Source: Lampris incognitus (lineage: Eukaryota; Chordata; Actinopteri; Lampriformes; Lampridae). From it: DNA of 64,000 nt. Location of the stretch: assembly GCF_029633865.1 (NCBI RefSeq), contig NC_079213.1, positions 95,342,066 to 95,406,065 of the forward strand, in the 5' to 3' direction. A program made the position numbers and the translations under genes. Below, piece after piece: positions 36,696 through 48,299 of this stretch. Below the pieces are notes generated by a model, which made no database searches, was not told the origin of the DNA, and saw only the letters and a program-made list of their open reading frames with translations. Positions within the stretch are counted from its first letter, which is position 1. Each line of letters opens with the position of its first letter.

Positions 36696-39385
36696 TACAA
36701 TCCTGTTCCCTGCTCCCACCATTGCTATCACCCCCCTTCATTATTAATAATATCAGTAATAAATAGTCATTCTCATTATCAATCTAACAAAGGACTTGGC
36801 CTCCTGCCAAAACAAGGCTGTGGAGAATCTGCTTTTTGACCAATGTTTAAAAAAAGAAAAAAGAAATAACAAGGAAAAAATGAATCTCTCCACTTCTTCC
36901 CTTGCTCTTTATGCCTACATCTTTCTTTCCTCCCCCAAGCCTTCCATCCCAGTTAGGAGCCATACTGGGTTAACCTCGACTTCTGGGATATGAGGATTAC
37001 ATCCTATGGATTGCGGGTAAAGGTGGGGGTGGGGGTTTGACAGGAAAGAATACACTGTCAAACTTTGAGTAGCATCGCATCCTCCCTCTCAATATGTCAG
37101 TGGAACTACATGAGAACCTCACCATCACATAGCATGACAGATCCGCCTTACACTTCCAACCTCTCTTCAGGTTGAGACAGTCAGACTCAGGCCAATGTGG
37201 GGGCAGGACCAAAATTAACTGAAGAACTCATAGCAGGGATTGTGGTTGGGTTTTGAGGACCATCCACGAAATACCAAGGACTGCTTCAGCTTTGCAAAAA
37301 TGAATATTATTATAAAAAGAAAAAAAAAAGACTGTAAAAAATAATTTCTATCAACGCACAGACTGCCTCCTCTCTCTAACCTAATAGTGTGTATAGAAGA
37401 GAAGCAGACCTGGTGTGTCTGGTTATTTTGTATGGCTGAATGTTAGGATTTTGTCTTCTGTAAGTCATATACTGTGTTTTGAGATATTGTGCTCCCTGAT
37501 ATTTTGGAAGTGGCCTCTTGTAAAGGCCTGAATTTAGAGGCTTAATGTCACTGTTGAGGTGGTTTTACATCTGCTGGGTTCCGTGTTTTACCCTACTTTT
37601 AAAGACTTTTTTTCTAAGAAGAAGAGGATGAACCACAGGTTTCACTGATAAATGTTGGCGGGAGGGGGGGGGGACACGGACCATATGTTTGGAGGACTTA
37701 TTCTTCTTGGATATTGCAAAAACCTTCCAAAGAACTAGTGGAGCCCAAATGGAATCCCTTCTGCTAGAAGGTTTCTAGTTTATTATGAACCCTCACTAAA
37801 GTTAAAGTTGAATTCTTGCTATGTGGAGGAGGGGTTTAATGAATGTCATATTTTATGACATTTTGCTTTTAGTCATAGGTTGTGGTGCATTTTTTTTCCT
37901 TCTGTTGACAAACTCTGTCTCTTGGCTTATTTATAGGGTCACATTAGTTAAGAAACGCTTATGCCCTAAGTTCAAATGGATCTGCATTTAGATGATTTGT
38001 TTTTCTTGTGTGCCCACTGGCTCCTACACACCCTTTAATTGGTCTAAAAGAAGATGGACAGCTATCAGAATGTAGTTATGCTAAAACCCCTATAGCAACA
38101 CATGACATGATTTTCTCAAGTCTTTTCTTTTACATTGAAGTGTGTATGATTTGTCATATCCATAAGATTAGCTATTTTTGCCTTTCATGTGAGCTGCTGT
38201 GGATTTCTACAAGGTTGCAGCAGCATAGTATATAAGCTTATGAAATCCAATACGCCCCATTGAAAGCAGTGACTTGAGCTATGCTTACAGAACTTCATTT
38301 AAGAAGTAAGTTCTGCGTTCCTAACTGGAGTTCTGATGTCCAGTTGTTATAATACAACCAGATGCACTCTGCAGTGGCATTGCCCATGTATTTCTGTTGC
38401 CTAGGTGAAATAAAAAAATAGGCAAGTTGGAAATGTAAAAATGGCAATGCTTTGAATTTGAAGTTGTATACTAGTTCATGCATAGTTCATACACTTTTCC
38501 TGAAAACCTTTTATTTCTTCTCATACCATGTCTGATGTTGGCCAGCGGTATACATACTATTCCAGACTCTACAGATGAGGCCAGTCATGCTAACAAAGGT
38601 CATCCTGGGCCCCAAGTTGTGTATTCTTGCAGAGCCTGCTGGTACATGAAAAGAATTCAACGGCTGATCTGTAGTGGCACAAATCTGTTTTCCATCTCTT
38701 TAAATTTAAAGATTATAAACACCCATGATTTTGTACTCAGAAACATTGATCCTTTCCCCCATGAAAAATTTTACACCATCATAAATACATTTACTTTGTT
38801 TATAAATGTAACAGATACTGTAGAAAAAAATACAAGACTCAGCTCATTGAGTTCCATCAGGCTCAGTAGTATTAATGCACTGTGTGTAGTTGGTAATGGG
38901 GTTGCCATTTGAGGCTGAGCCCTCTATCATCTTTCAAGTCCTGTGGTGTATACTATAGCAATACACCACCTGGGTTGCATTCAGGATGGTGCAACATTTG
39001 TTTATTGTGGATGGAAATTTGAGAATGTTAAGAGACTTTTTAGTCAATTCAAGATAGATTGTAGATTTTGTTTTATTTTCATTTTTTCATCTGAGCTATT
39101 CCAGGGCATCTGTGTAATGCACACGGGTCGAAAGTAGCAATCGATGTCTTGTGGCTGTAATATAAACGACCTGGAATGATTCCACAATGTTGTGCCCTGC
39201 TAAATGTAACCCGACGCTGTCCTGACTACTGCCTGAAGAACACCATTCCGTTTTCTTGGGGTGCCAGCACCGTTTAAACCCTGATGGGGGGAAAAAAAGT
39301 ATGTACAAGACAAGAAATGTTGGTTTTGATTTTTTCCCCCCCTGCTCTTATCAAGTAATAATAAAACTAATTTTAACCCCTCTGT
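36696..39385 (+). other. gatad2a: gatad2a 3' UTR
   Basis: About 2.7 kb of A/T-rich sequence with no transposon, in contrast to everything around it. An early AATAAA lies near 36757. The strongest poly(A) context is AATAAA at 39360-39365, followed by a GT-rich stretch at 39390-39408. The UTR end is inferred from that signal. Confidence 0.7.
39360..39365 (+). terminator. gatad2a: Probable poly(A) signal of gatad2a
   Basis: AATAAA with a downstream GGTTGTGTGTGTGTTT element 25-45 bp further on, the usual cleavage arrangement. No transcript evidence is available here. Confidence 0.6.
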
Positions 39386-39494
39386 CATGGTGGTTGTGTG
39401 TGTGTTTATTTAAAGCATCCAGCTGTTGTACCCACAGTAGCATGTTTGTTTGGATGTGAGACTGGATGCAGTCACATTAACACAACATTTATCA

Positions 39495-40960
39495 AAATTG
39501 TAATTGTGGTGTCTCTGGCTTAGAGAGAGCTAAGCCAGAGACACCAAAATTACAATTTAATCTATACTTTTGGATAGATTAAATTGTAATTTTGGTGTCT
39601 CTGGCGTAGCTCTCTCTTGGCTTAAGTCCTACTTATCTGGAGGGAACACATTGTGTCTGCTATAATAATATATCAACATTTTCTGACATTAAACATGGTT
39701 TGCCACAGGGCTCAGTACTTGGCCCTCTACTTTTCTCTCTTTACATTATACCTCTTGGCCAAATCATACGCAGTTACGGAATAGATTTCCATTGCTATGC
39801 TGATGATACTCAGCTGTATGTGCCTATAAGGGCTGATGATCATACTCAAATCACTAACTTAGAGGCCTGCTTGGCTACTGTGAAAAACTGGATGTCACTG
39901 AACTTTCTGCTTTTAAATTCAGATAAAACTGAGATGCTGGTCATTGGCCCTGCTAGACACAGACACCAATTTGATCAAGTAACGATAACAATCGACAACT
40001 CTGTGGTTTCACAAAGTGTGGCAGCCAAAAATCTTGGTGTTACGTTTGATCCCAGCCTTTCCTTTTATAAGCACATTAAAGAAATCACCAAGACTGCCTT
40101 TTTTCATTTACATAACATATCTAAAATTCGGTCTTTTCTCTCCATGGCTGACGCAGAGATTCTAATACATGCATTTGTTTCATCCAGACTTGATTACTGT
40201 AATGTTCTGTTCTCAGGTCTGCCACATTCTAGTACTAAAAGTCTTCAGATGGTTCAGAATGCTGCTGCTAGAATCCTAACTAAAACTAGGAAATTTGACC
40301 ATATTACACCAATTCTTGCCTCCCTTCATTGGCTTCCTATCCATATTAGATCAGAATACAAGGTGCTTCTGCTGACTTATAAAATCCTATATGGGCTTGC
40401 TCCATTCTACCTGTCTGGTCTCCTTAAACCTTACATGCCATCTCGAGCACTTCGTTCTCAAAATACAGGGCTCCTGTGTGTACCCAAAGTTAAAAAGAAG
40501 TCAGCTGGTGGCAGGGCCTTTTCCTATCGGGCTCCATTCTTGTGGAATAAACTGCCTGCTGCCATCAGACAATCGAGTCTGTTGAGTCCTTTAAATCCAA
40601 ACTTAAAACTCATCTTTTTGCCTTAGTTTACAACTAGTTGCCTTTAAGTTGAGTGCTTCACAACCTGTACTGGATGGCGGGTTGGTTTGCTGTTTCAATG
40701 AATTTACCAACCAATCTTCTGCCGACGAGATTATCGAGTATAGATTATGACGAATTGATGACTTAATTGATTATGGCTAATGACTATTGCAAACTGTTCT
40801 CTTCTCTAACATGTCTTTTCTCTCTGAATGATGTCTTCTCCTTTCTCTTTCTCTGTGTTTGAATGGTGTCATGTGAGTCTCTCTTGCATGCATGTGCGGT
40901 CGGTTCTGGATTTGTTTTGTTGATCTATGGCTGAACACAATCTCATTAATACGTAGTTGA
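39495..40960 (+). mobile_element. 5'-truncated L2/CR1-type LINE with folded 5' junction
   Basis: The LINE proper runs from about 39574. It keeps only the later reverse transcriptase and the C-terminal region, then a 3' UTR to about 40960. Its first 120 bp are an unusual double hairpin (39495-39610). Confidence 0.8.
39700..40626 (+). pseudogene. LINE (L2/CR1-like) reverse transcriptase, C-terminal half
   Basis: A 308-codon uninterrupted frame carrying [16 protein letters not shown] (motif B), CYADDTQLY (catalytic YADD motif), [24 protein letters not shown], and the L2-type C-terminus [25 protein letters not shown] and [12 protein letters not shown]. This part of the polymerase is open, but the endonuclease and N-terminal fingers are missing because of 5' truncation. 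It ends at TAG 40624-40626. The lack of stops over 900 bp suggests a fairly recent insertion. Confidence 0.85.
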
Positions 40961-41035
40961 GTTTTTTCAAACGACTTGTAAAGGTGAGCAAAATGTACCG
41001 TTTTTCATCCCCAAAAGATAAGTAAATGTTTGGTC

Positions 41036-41470
41036 GAGCGCGTGAGTGTCTGTCCGCGGCTAATCTCGCAAACTATCGGACCTGTCAGCCTAAAAACAAT
41101 TGTGCAGCTATGACTACGATCAAGAACCTGTCTTGGTTGCGGTGATTCAAAACCTTTGGGGAAAAAAAGTTTGCTCTCGGTATCACATCACCGCTTGCTT
41201 CCTCTTCATTCACTCTCCAACTCGCTCAACCGACGCTGCTCTCTGCCGCTGCCCGATCTAAAAAAAAAAAAGAAAAAGTCAACCGTGCTCATGAGTGCGC
41301 ATGCGCGATTTATTTACGGTTGCCACGGATCGGGCGAAAAAACTTTGATAATCCAAAAAAATGTGAAAGTTGTGAACAATTCCCCTTGGTTGCAGTCAAA
41401 ACAGGAAGTGGGAAGTGTTGCATTTTCTTGTCGTTGCCCGATCTGAGTCAAAAGTACATGTTAGTTGCGC
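41036..41470 (+). repeat. Dispersed repeat family B, third copy
   Basis: GCTAATCTCGCAAACTATCG and GATCAAGAACC...GTGATTCAAAACC match the copies near 8540-9130 and 9515-9600. A poly-A-rich interruption and the phrase GCATGCGCGA follow. Confidence 0.6.
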
Positions 41471-41574
41471 GTGCGCGAAAATAGTTTACCCAGCTTTATT
41501 ATTATATTATGAAAGTAAAGACAGGGTTAGGGTTAGACCAAAATGGTATGGCAAGCCCTTTTAACATTTATTAG

Positions 41575-41794
41575 TTAGACGAGATATCCGCAATGACGTA
41601 ATTACATATATCTGCAACGTCATTTCGCCTAGTCTAGACTATAATTCAAGATATCTGTAATTAACTTTTGACTAGTAAGCTTCAAACTACAATTGCCATT
41701 CATGTGTATGGGGTTTCTCATTATAGATATCTAAAATTCATTTTCAGATATCCCCAATTCACATTGAGGATATCTGCAAATGAATTATGACTAG
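41575..41794. repeat. GATATC-rich palindromic repeat
   Basis: GATATCCGCAATGACG, CAAGATATCTGTAATTAA, ATTATAGATATC and GAGGATATCTGCAAATG alternate in opposite orientations between TTAGTTAGACGAG and ATTATGACTAG. It resembles a decayed palindromic MITE, now abutting the Gypsy LTR. Confidence 0.45.
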
Positions 41795-42020
41795 TGTGAT
41801 GTTCTCATGCGTAATACAAATAGGCAGACAACTTATTAAACAAACGCGGAACTTTACTAGAGAAGCTCAGGTTCAATGCCTACAGCTGCACTGTGAACTA
41901 CTGTCTGACTAACTGATTTCCGGGTTCTGCCTCACGTAATGTATGACTGCACATGACGGCAATACGTCACTGTCGTAGATATTAATCACTGTAATCTTGT
42001 ACATATCTGTGAACATTACA
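41795..42020 (-). repeat. Gypsy 3' LTR
   Basis: Read on the minus strand it starts TGTAATGTTCACAG and ends GAGAACATCACA, i.e. TG...CA with short inverted ends (TGTRATGTTC). Directly upstream on that strand is a purine tract AAAAAAAACGGGGGAGTGA (42021-42039), as expected of a polypurine tract before a 3' LTR. No second LTR is visible. Confidence 0.75.
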
Positions 42021-42117
42021 TCACTCCCCCGTTTTTTTTAAATGATTAACAAGACTGTCTTCACAAACAGGTTATAAGATCTTAGACATAACTGATTCAC
42101 TTACTATATGCAATAAC

Positions 42118-43981
42118 AATATTAATAATAATAACAATAAATCAATCTTATATAGCGCTTTTCAAGTACTCAAAGTCGCTTTACAATAAATTGAGTGAAA
42201 CAAGACGACAGATGAACACAACACAGACATACAGGGGTGGATGGGAAGGGGGGCTACAAGAGGGAGAAGCGGCAGCCACAGACGACGCCAGCAGTACTCT
42301 CCGACTTGGACAGATATGAGGGGAAAAAAGAACAAATATCATAGATCACATAAATCACAGATGCAGGTCAAGCGCTCAGACCCCAGCCTGCCCCAGACCA
42401 GGGTTTTTTTTGAGCGGACGGGGGGGGGGCACGAGAAGGCAATGGAGAAAAGGTGTGTCTTGAGACGGGATTGGAAGAGTGAGAGGGATTCTGAGTCTCT
42501 AATGATTTGGGGAAGTGAGTTCCAGAGCCTGGGAGCTGCTCTGGAGAAGGCTCGGTCACCAAAGCCACGGAGGTTGGACCTGGGGGTACAGAGAAGGGAG
42601 GCTGAGGTGGATCTGAGGAACCGAGAGGGTTGGTAGGGGGAGAGGAGATCGGTGAGGTATGGGGGAGCCAATTTGTGAAGGGCTTCATAAGTGAGAACCA
42701 GGAGTTTGTAATTGATCCGGTGGGAGATGGGTAGCCAGTGGAGGTCTTTTAGGACTGGGGTGATGTGGTGCCAGGATTTGGTGAAAGTTAAAAGTCGGGC
42801 AGATGCGTTCTGGACCAATTGGAGTCTCTTGATTGAGCTAGCACTGATGCCATAGAGGAGTGAGTTGCAGTAATCAAGGCGGGAGGAAATAAAGGCATGG
42901 ATCAGAATCTCAGCAGCAGGGCGTGTGAGAGAGGATCTTATTTTTGCAATGTTGCAAAGGTGGTAGAAGGAGGATTTGACCATTTGGCGAATATGTGGCT
43001 CAAGGGAGAGGGTGGGATCAAGGATCACACCAAGGTTGCGTGCCTGGGGGGAAGGGGAGACAGTAGTGCCATCAATGGTGAGTGCAAGGTTGTTGATTTG
43101 ACTGAGAGTGGACTTTGAGCCAATGAAGAGGAGTTCAGTTTTGTCACTGTTGATTTTGAGGAGGTTTTGCTGCATCCAGACTTTAACTGCAGACAGGCAG
43201 GAGTTGATGTGAGAGAGGGGTGGATTGTGAGGGGATTTGGTGCTGAGGTATATCTGGGTGTCATCAGCATAACAGTGGAAGTCAAAGTTGAAATGGCGGA
43301 GAATCTGACCAAGAGGGAGGATGTAGATGATGAAAAGGAGTGGGCCAAGTACAGAACCTTGGGGAACACCTTGTGTGACTGTGGATGGAACAGAGGAGTG
43401 GTTGTGAGTAAGATGAAGTGTGACCTGTTGGAGAGGTAAGACTGGAGCCAGCTGAGTACGGTGCCTTCAATACCGACATCTTTCAATCTGGTGAGCAGGA
43501 TGTTGTGGCTCACAGTATCGAAGGCTGAACTCAGGTCGAGGAGGATGAGGATGTTAAGGGCTCCAGTATCAGCAGAGATGTGGAGGTCATTACGTACTTT
43601 AAGGAGTGCAGTTTCAGTGCTGTGGAGTGGGCGAAAACCAGACTGGAGGGGTTCAAGTAGGTTGTTGGAGTGTTGGTAGGTTTGGAGTTGTGTGGCGACA
43701 ATGCGTTCCAGGGTTTTAGAGAGGAAGGGGAGATTGGAAATTGGCCGGTAATGGTTGAAGCAGGATGGATCAAGACCAGGTTTCTTGAGAATTGGGGTGA
43801 CAGCAGCAGTTTTGTAGGAAGAGGGGACAATTCCATGGGACAGTGAGGAATTGAAAAGTTTGGTGAGGTAGGGGCATAGGGCAGGGAGGCATTTCTTCAG
43901 TAGGGGGGTGGGGAAGGGATCAAGGGAGCAGGTTGTGGATTTTGATGAGCTGATGAGTTCAGAGATAGTGATGGGGCACAA
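42118..43981 (-). mobile_element. L2-type LINE inserted in the Gypsy element
   Basis: The minus-strand 3' end (left side) has AAAGCGACTTTGAGTACTTG, then AAGCGCTATATAA and a short A/T repeat tail, the L2-type ending. The coding part has two open segments. The 5' end is truncated before the endonuclease. Confidence 0.85.
42339..43981 (-). pseudogene. L2-type LINE reverse transcriptase (frameshifted)
   Basis: The first frame (43981 to about 43390) reads AVTPILKKPGLDPSCFNHYR, QSGFRPLHSTETALLKV and LDLSSAFDTVSHNILL (motif A). A frameshift near 43390-43400 moves VPQGSVLGP into another frame, and the C-terminal half (43175-42339) reads [16 protein letters not shown], then [13 protein letters not shown] and [14 protein letters not shown]. 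The gene order matches the LINE at 39.7 kb, but the sequences differ clearly, so they are separate families or old copies. Confidence 0.85.
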
Positions 43982-44178
43982 TTACAACTCTACAACTTAA
44001 AATTCAAATGTTACATTGTCTTAGTTCAAGTTCGAATAAACATTAATTTGGCCGTATTAATGGCCTACAGGTAACGTGGAGTACAAAATGTACTCCATAT
44101 GCACTCCGTATGTACTCTATAGTTTTCCACTTCTCTGTGTATGAAACTTCTCACTCACTGTAGACACACATACCCATT

Positions 44179-44563
44179 GTTCTCATGCGTACCTTCCATG
44201 GGGCCACATAGCAACTGTTATCATGCTTGCCCCCCTGTTGCCTCATCCCAGGAATGGCCTGGTACAGCAAAAGACAAGTGCAACAGACTTATAGACACTC
44301 ACGAGGCACAGAACGTGATTAACGTAGATGTTTCCTGCATTCCTTTGTAAGATTACACCTTAGTTGATGCAGGAAACATAGTGTATGATGCGACGGACTG
44401 TTCTATAAAAAACCACTATCTCCAGCTCAGAGGCAGAGCATATCCTCACAGACGAACCTCTGTGTGGCCTTATGTCTCTCCATCTGCAGATGCATTAAAG
44501 ATTCTCTGTTTGCTTTAATATTTGTCCGATGATTATTCTCCCCAGAGGTTGCTGGGGCAAGAG
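44179..44563 (+). repeat. Possible solo LTR inside the Gypsy remnant
   Basis: The block lies between two CCCATT hexamers (44173-44178 and 44564-44569). It has a TATA-like TTCTATAAAAAACC at about 44401 and an ATTAAAG about 105 bp later, spaced like the promoter and poly(A) signal of an LTR. The inner right end is not the canonical CA, and no partner LTR is known, so this is a suggestion only. Confidence 0.35.
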
Positions 44564-44615
44564 CCCATTAAAAGGATAAAGGAAAAATCCACAACAGTAA
44601 CCATCTTAATCATAG

Positions 44616-45794
44616 TCATTGAGGTATGACGGGTGCTGGCAATTGCTTCTGAAAGGATACCTGTGTTGCAACAGTAACAGTGTCACTATCATCCTCGTCA
44701 GGCTCTGTTTGAGTGTCCTGTATCTCAGCATTGATCTCTTTAAAGAAAGAAGATTTTCTGGTTATGGAATGTCCATCTTTGGTTGCTGTGACCATCGAGC
44801 CTTTGACCTTTGACACCGTGTAAGGCTCACTATTGTACGGAAGTGTGAGCTTGTTGTGCTTGGGTTGTTGGTGAAGCACGATATCACCAGGGGTGAGTGT
44901 GCTTGACTTGGCATGACGGCGTGCGTCTGAGTCAGACTTCGTCTTTGCTTTAGCAATCTTGTCTCGTTCTCTGATTTTGTGGTCAATATCACTTTCAATG
45001 GTCGTGGTGATCATCGGGATCTTGGTGTGGATTTTGCATTGGAACATCAGTTCTGCAGGTGATGCTTCAGTGGTGCTGTGTGGTGTGGAGCGGTACTCAC
45101 AGAGAAACGTGTTGAGTCTCTGTTTCCACGGGATGCTCTGAGTTTCTGCCACGCGGATGGCTTTTCCAAACGTGCGCATGCAGCGTTCTGCTGTTAAATT
45201 TCCTTGAGGCCAGAGGGGCGTTAGTTTCTGGTGGTGGAAACCTAGATGGCCAGCAAACTTGGGGAACTGTTCGCTATTGAAAGGAGAGCAGGCCATTGTC
45301 TGTGTTTAGGTTTCTCAGAATTCCAAACATGGAGAACACTATCTATGGCTGGGATTGCTGTGTTGGCTGAAGTGGATCTCACAATTTCAACTACTGGGTA
45401 GCGTGTGTATTCGTCTGTGATAGCTAACATGTATTCTCCGGTAGGGAGTGGGCCATAGAAATCTGCACTGACATTATGCCAGGGGGCTACTGGTAGTTTG
45501 GACATCTTCAAAGGTTCCGACTGTGCTATGGGTGTATTTGCCTGGCATGCTACAGTTCTTAACTTTGAGTTCTGCTTTCAGGTTAGGAAAGCATACCTTT
45601 GATCTAAGGAGTGTCTTTGTCTTTACAATGCCCTGGTGTCCTTCATGGGCTAGCTGTAGCACTCTGTGTTCAAGAGACGCAGGGATGACAATCTTTGTGC
45701 CTCGCAGGATGATGTCATCAGTGTGTGACAGTGAGCTCACTACTGATTTGTTTGTACTTCTTGAGTGTTTCAGCGTGCTGTGTGTCACTTGCAA
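44616..45794 (-). pseudogene. Gypsy integrase region (broken)
   Basis: Minus-strand fragments: the zinc-binding part with HEGHQGIVKTKTLLRS (about 45650), then the catalytic core VSADFYGPLPTGEYMLAITD (about 45460), and EYRSTPHSTTEASPAELMF (about 45110), followed by a tail domain with TPGDIVLHQ. Frames change near 45480 and 45290. Integrase would insert the DNA copy into the genome; this one is inactive. Confidence 0.8.
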
Positions 45795-45851
45795 CTTTGT
45801 ACCATGTATTGTCTCTGATGTGGGGTACTTACCTTCTGTGGGACCGGGTCT

Positions 45852-47724
45852 TTAAGTGTTTCGTCTTTTATCTCTGTGACAGTCATTGCTTTGGGTGTGG
45901 CGTGTTGTGCCATGAAGTTCACATACTCCTCCACCACCTTCTCTGCTCTTGTGTTTCCACTTGTCTGCACTGGAACAGGGTGACGGGATATGTAGTCTGC
46001 AGGGTTCTCCGCTTCTTTTCTCTATTCTACCCTGAAGTTGTAGGGCTGTAGTCTCAGTCCCCCATCTTTCAATCCTGGCAGGTGGTTTTGATCGGGCATT
46101 GTTCCAGATCACCTCAAGTGCCTTGTGGTCTATGACAAGGGTGAAAGGGTTGCCATACAGGTACAGGTGGAAGTGTTCACAACTCCAAACAATGGCTAGT
46201 GCTTCTCTCTCTGTTTGCAAGTAGCATCTCTCCACATCACTGAGGGAACGGCTGGCGTAAGCTATGGTGCGTCTCTCCCCTTCTTCCTTTTGGTAGAGTG
46301 GTGCCCAGGCCGACAGGGCTGGCATCCACAAGTTCTGTGTCTTTGCTAGGGTCAAAATATGACATTACCGTGTTGCTGGGCAGGCTTTCTTTGATGGTCT
46401 GTAGTGCTTTGTCTTGCTCTGGGCCCCAGTGCCACTGTGTGTCTTTTCTGGTCAGTTTGTGTAATGGTGCTGAAATTGAAGCAAAGTCTTTGATAAAGCA
46501 TGAGCAATAGTTGGCCATACCTAGTAGGCTCCTGACTTCAGTCGGGTCTCGTGGCTTGCTGGCTTGCTGGCTTGCTGAATGGCGGCGACCTTTTTGGGGT
46601 CTGCTGAGATTCCGCCGGCTGTGAAGAGGAACCCAAAAAACTCGAGCTTGGACTTGTTAAACTCCCACTTTATCCTGTTGAGCGTGAGCCCTCTCTTTTT
46701 CAGTCTCTGGAACACCATTCTGAGGCTGTCATCATGGTCAGTCTGTGTTTTCCCATAGACGATGATGTCATAACTCAGGTTCTTCACCCCTTTGATCCCT
46801 TGTAGTGTCTGGCAGATTGCATTTTGAAACACCTCCGCTGCTGAAGATATCCCAAAGTTCAGGCGCTTGTAGCATCTCAAGCCTAGGTGTGTTGTGAATG
46901 TTGTGATGTACCTGCTGTCTGGGTAGCGTTCAAGCTGATGGAATCCAGCTGTCAGGTCAAGTTTGGAGAAGACTGTCGCTCCGTTCAACTCATGGATCCC
47001 GTCATCCATGGTGGGGATGATGTGACGTTCACACTGGATGGTGGTGTTGGCTTGTCTCATGTCGACACATACTCTCACCTTGTCTGGATCTTTTGGCTTG
47101 GGTGGTGTGACGATGGGTGAGACCCATGGCGTAGGGCCTGTGGCTGTTCCAATGATGTCATCATCTTCTAGCTTTTTCAGTTCCCCTTTGACTTTCTGTC
47201 GGATGTGAAACGCCACTCGCCTGTGTGCCTGACAGGCCGGCTGAATGTCGGTGTTGATGTGCAGCTTAACTTGAAAGTCTTTTAACTTGCCAATGCCTTG
47301 AAACAGCTCTGGGTAGCTGTCTACCAATTCATCTGCTACTGTTCGGCTGCTTGGGGAGGTCACACTGTTCATGATTTTGATGAGGCCTAGCTCCTCAGCT
47401 TTTTTGTAGCCTAGTACAGAGCAGTTGTCAACAATCATCACATAGAAGTTGGCTTTAGTCTTTTTTGTCTCCTGCTTCCGTGTTGCATGTGAATGCACCG
47501 GCTATGGGCAGTGGTTTAATGCAGCCGTAAGGGAATATCCTGATGTCAGCTGGTGTGAGTTGTGGGCGTGGTCTCAGTGTAACGAGCACCTTTTCGCTAA
47601 CAATGTTCACTGCAGCCCCTGAGTCGATCAGCGCTGAAATCCTAATATCATTCAGTCTAATGTATGTCTGTGGCTGCAAACACATATGCCCCGTCACTGT
47701 TAGATGAATCTTGTGTGTTAACAC
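45852..47724 (-). pseudogene. Gypsy protease, reverse transcriptase and RNase H (broken)
   Basis: The protease has ALIDSGAAVNIVSEK (D-S-G active site) at about 47620. The reverse transcriptase has VRVCVDMRQANTTIQ, SKLDLTAGFHQL and FGISSAAEVFQN. The catalytic YxDD-type motif reads NLSYDIIVYG, with one of the two aspartates replaced by tyrosine. RNase H follows with YASRSLSDVERCYLQTEREA. Frameshifts occur near 47490, 46520 and 46300. An old inactive pol gene. Confidence 0.85.
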
Positions 47725-47868
47725 TATGTGTTGTTGTGCTGTTAATGTTACACATTCTTGTGCGATTTGAATTGCTTACTGTCTCTGGGTTTCATGTCAA
47801 AGTCTTGTCCAGGTCGCTTTTGCTTTGACCTGCACTACTTCGCGAAGTGATCCAGCTTGCCGCATGCT

Positions 47869-48290
47869 TTAGTCTTTCCCTTTTGTTGGGGATTCTCCAT
47901 CATGATGGTATTTTCCACCGCAATTCCGGCACTGGCTGTTGGGCTTGGCTCTCCCGGCGCGTAGGCTGGTAGCTGGTCGCCCCATCTGACGCACTGCGTT
48001 TACTGACGCAGCTACACTCTGTTCGATGCCTGCTGCTTGCTGCTCGGGCATTCCCGTGCTCTAGGAGTTCATCCAGGTTGCTTAGGCTCCCTGAGCGCTC
48101 GTCTACGTAGCCTCGTTGAAGAGCAGCTTTGAATCAGTTGCGCTTTAATCTCCTTGTCGACGTCGTTAAACTCACAATTCTTCGCTAGCATACGTCGTCT
48201 TGTACAGTATGTGTCTAAGTGTTCACCTGGCCGTTTAACTGCCTTTCTAAACATGTACACTTGACAGTGTTCGAACTACACCGTGGCCTT
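47869..48290 (-). pseudogene. Gypsy gag remnant
   Basis: Minus-strand pieces QVYMFRKAVKRPGEHLDTY and MLAKNCEFNDVDKEIKAQLI, then CRNCGGKYHHDGES (a degenerate zinc knuckle whose last cysteine is serine). The N-terminal part of gag and the 5' LTR are absent; unrelated sequence begins at about 48295. Confidence 0.7.
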
Positions 48291-48299
48291 CGGGGAGCC

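Larger units (their letters stand above)
41795..48290 (-). mobile_element. Decayed Ty3/Gypsy retrotransposon, split by a LINE
   Basis: On the minus strand: gag remnant (48290-47869), protease (about 47640), reverse transcriptase and RNase H (47498-45990), integrase (45790-44900), a short tail, then purine tract and 3' LTR. An L2 LINE (42118-43981) sits between pol and LTR, and a possible solo LTR lies at about 44179-44563. The 5' LTR and most of gag are missing. It is an ancient transposon remnant without an envelope gene. Confidence 0.85.

Noticed and set aside
38478-38912. 144-codon open frame in the gatad2a 3' UTR
   Set aside because: No recognisable motif, A/T-rich composition and no coding neighbours; likely chance.
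44173-44196. Shared TGTTCTCATGCGTA between the Gypsy LTR and the LTR-like block at 44.2 kb
   Set aside because: A 14-bp match with no extension; several such matches are expected by chance in 64 kb.
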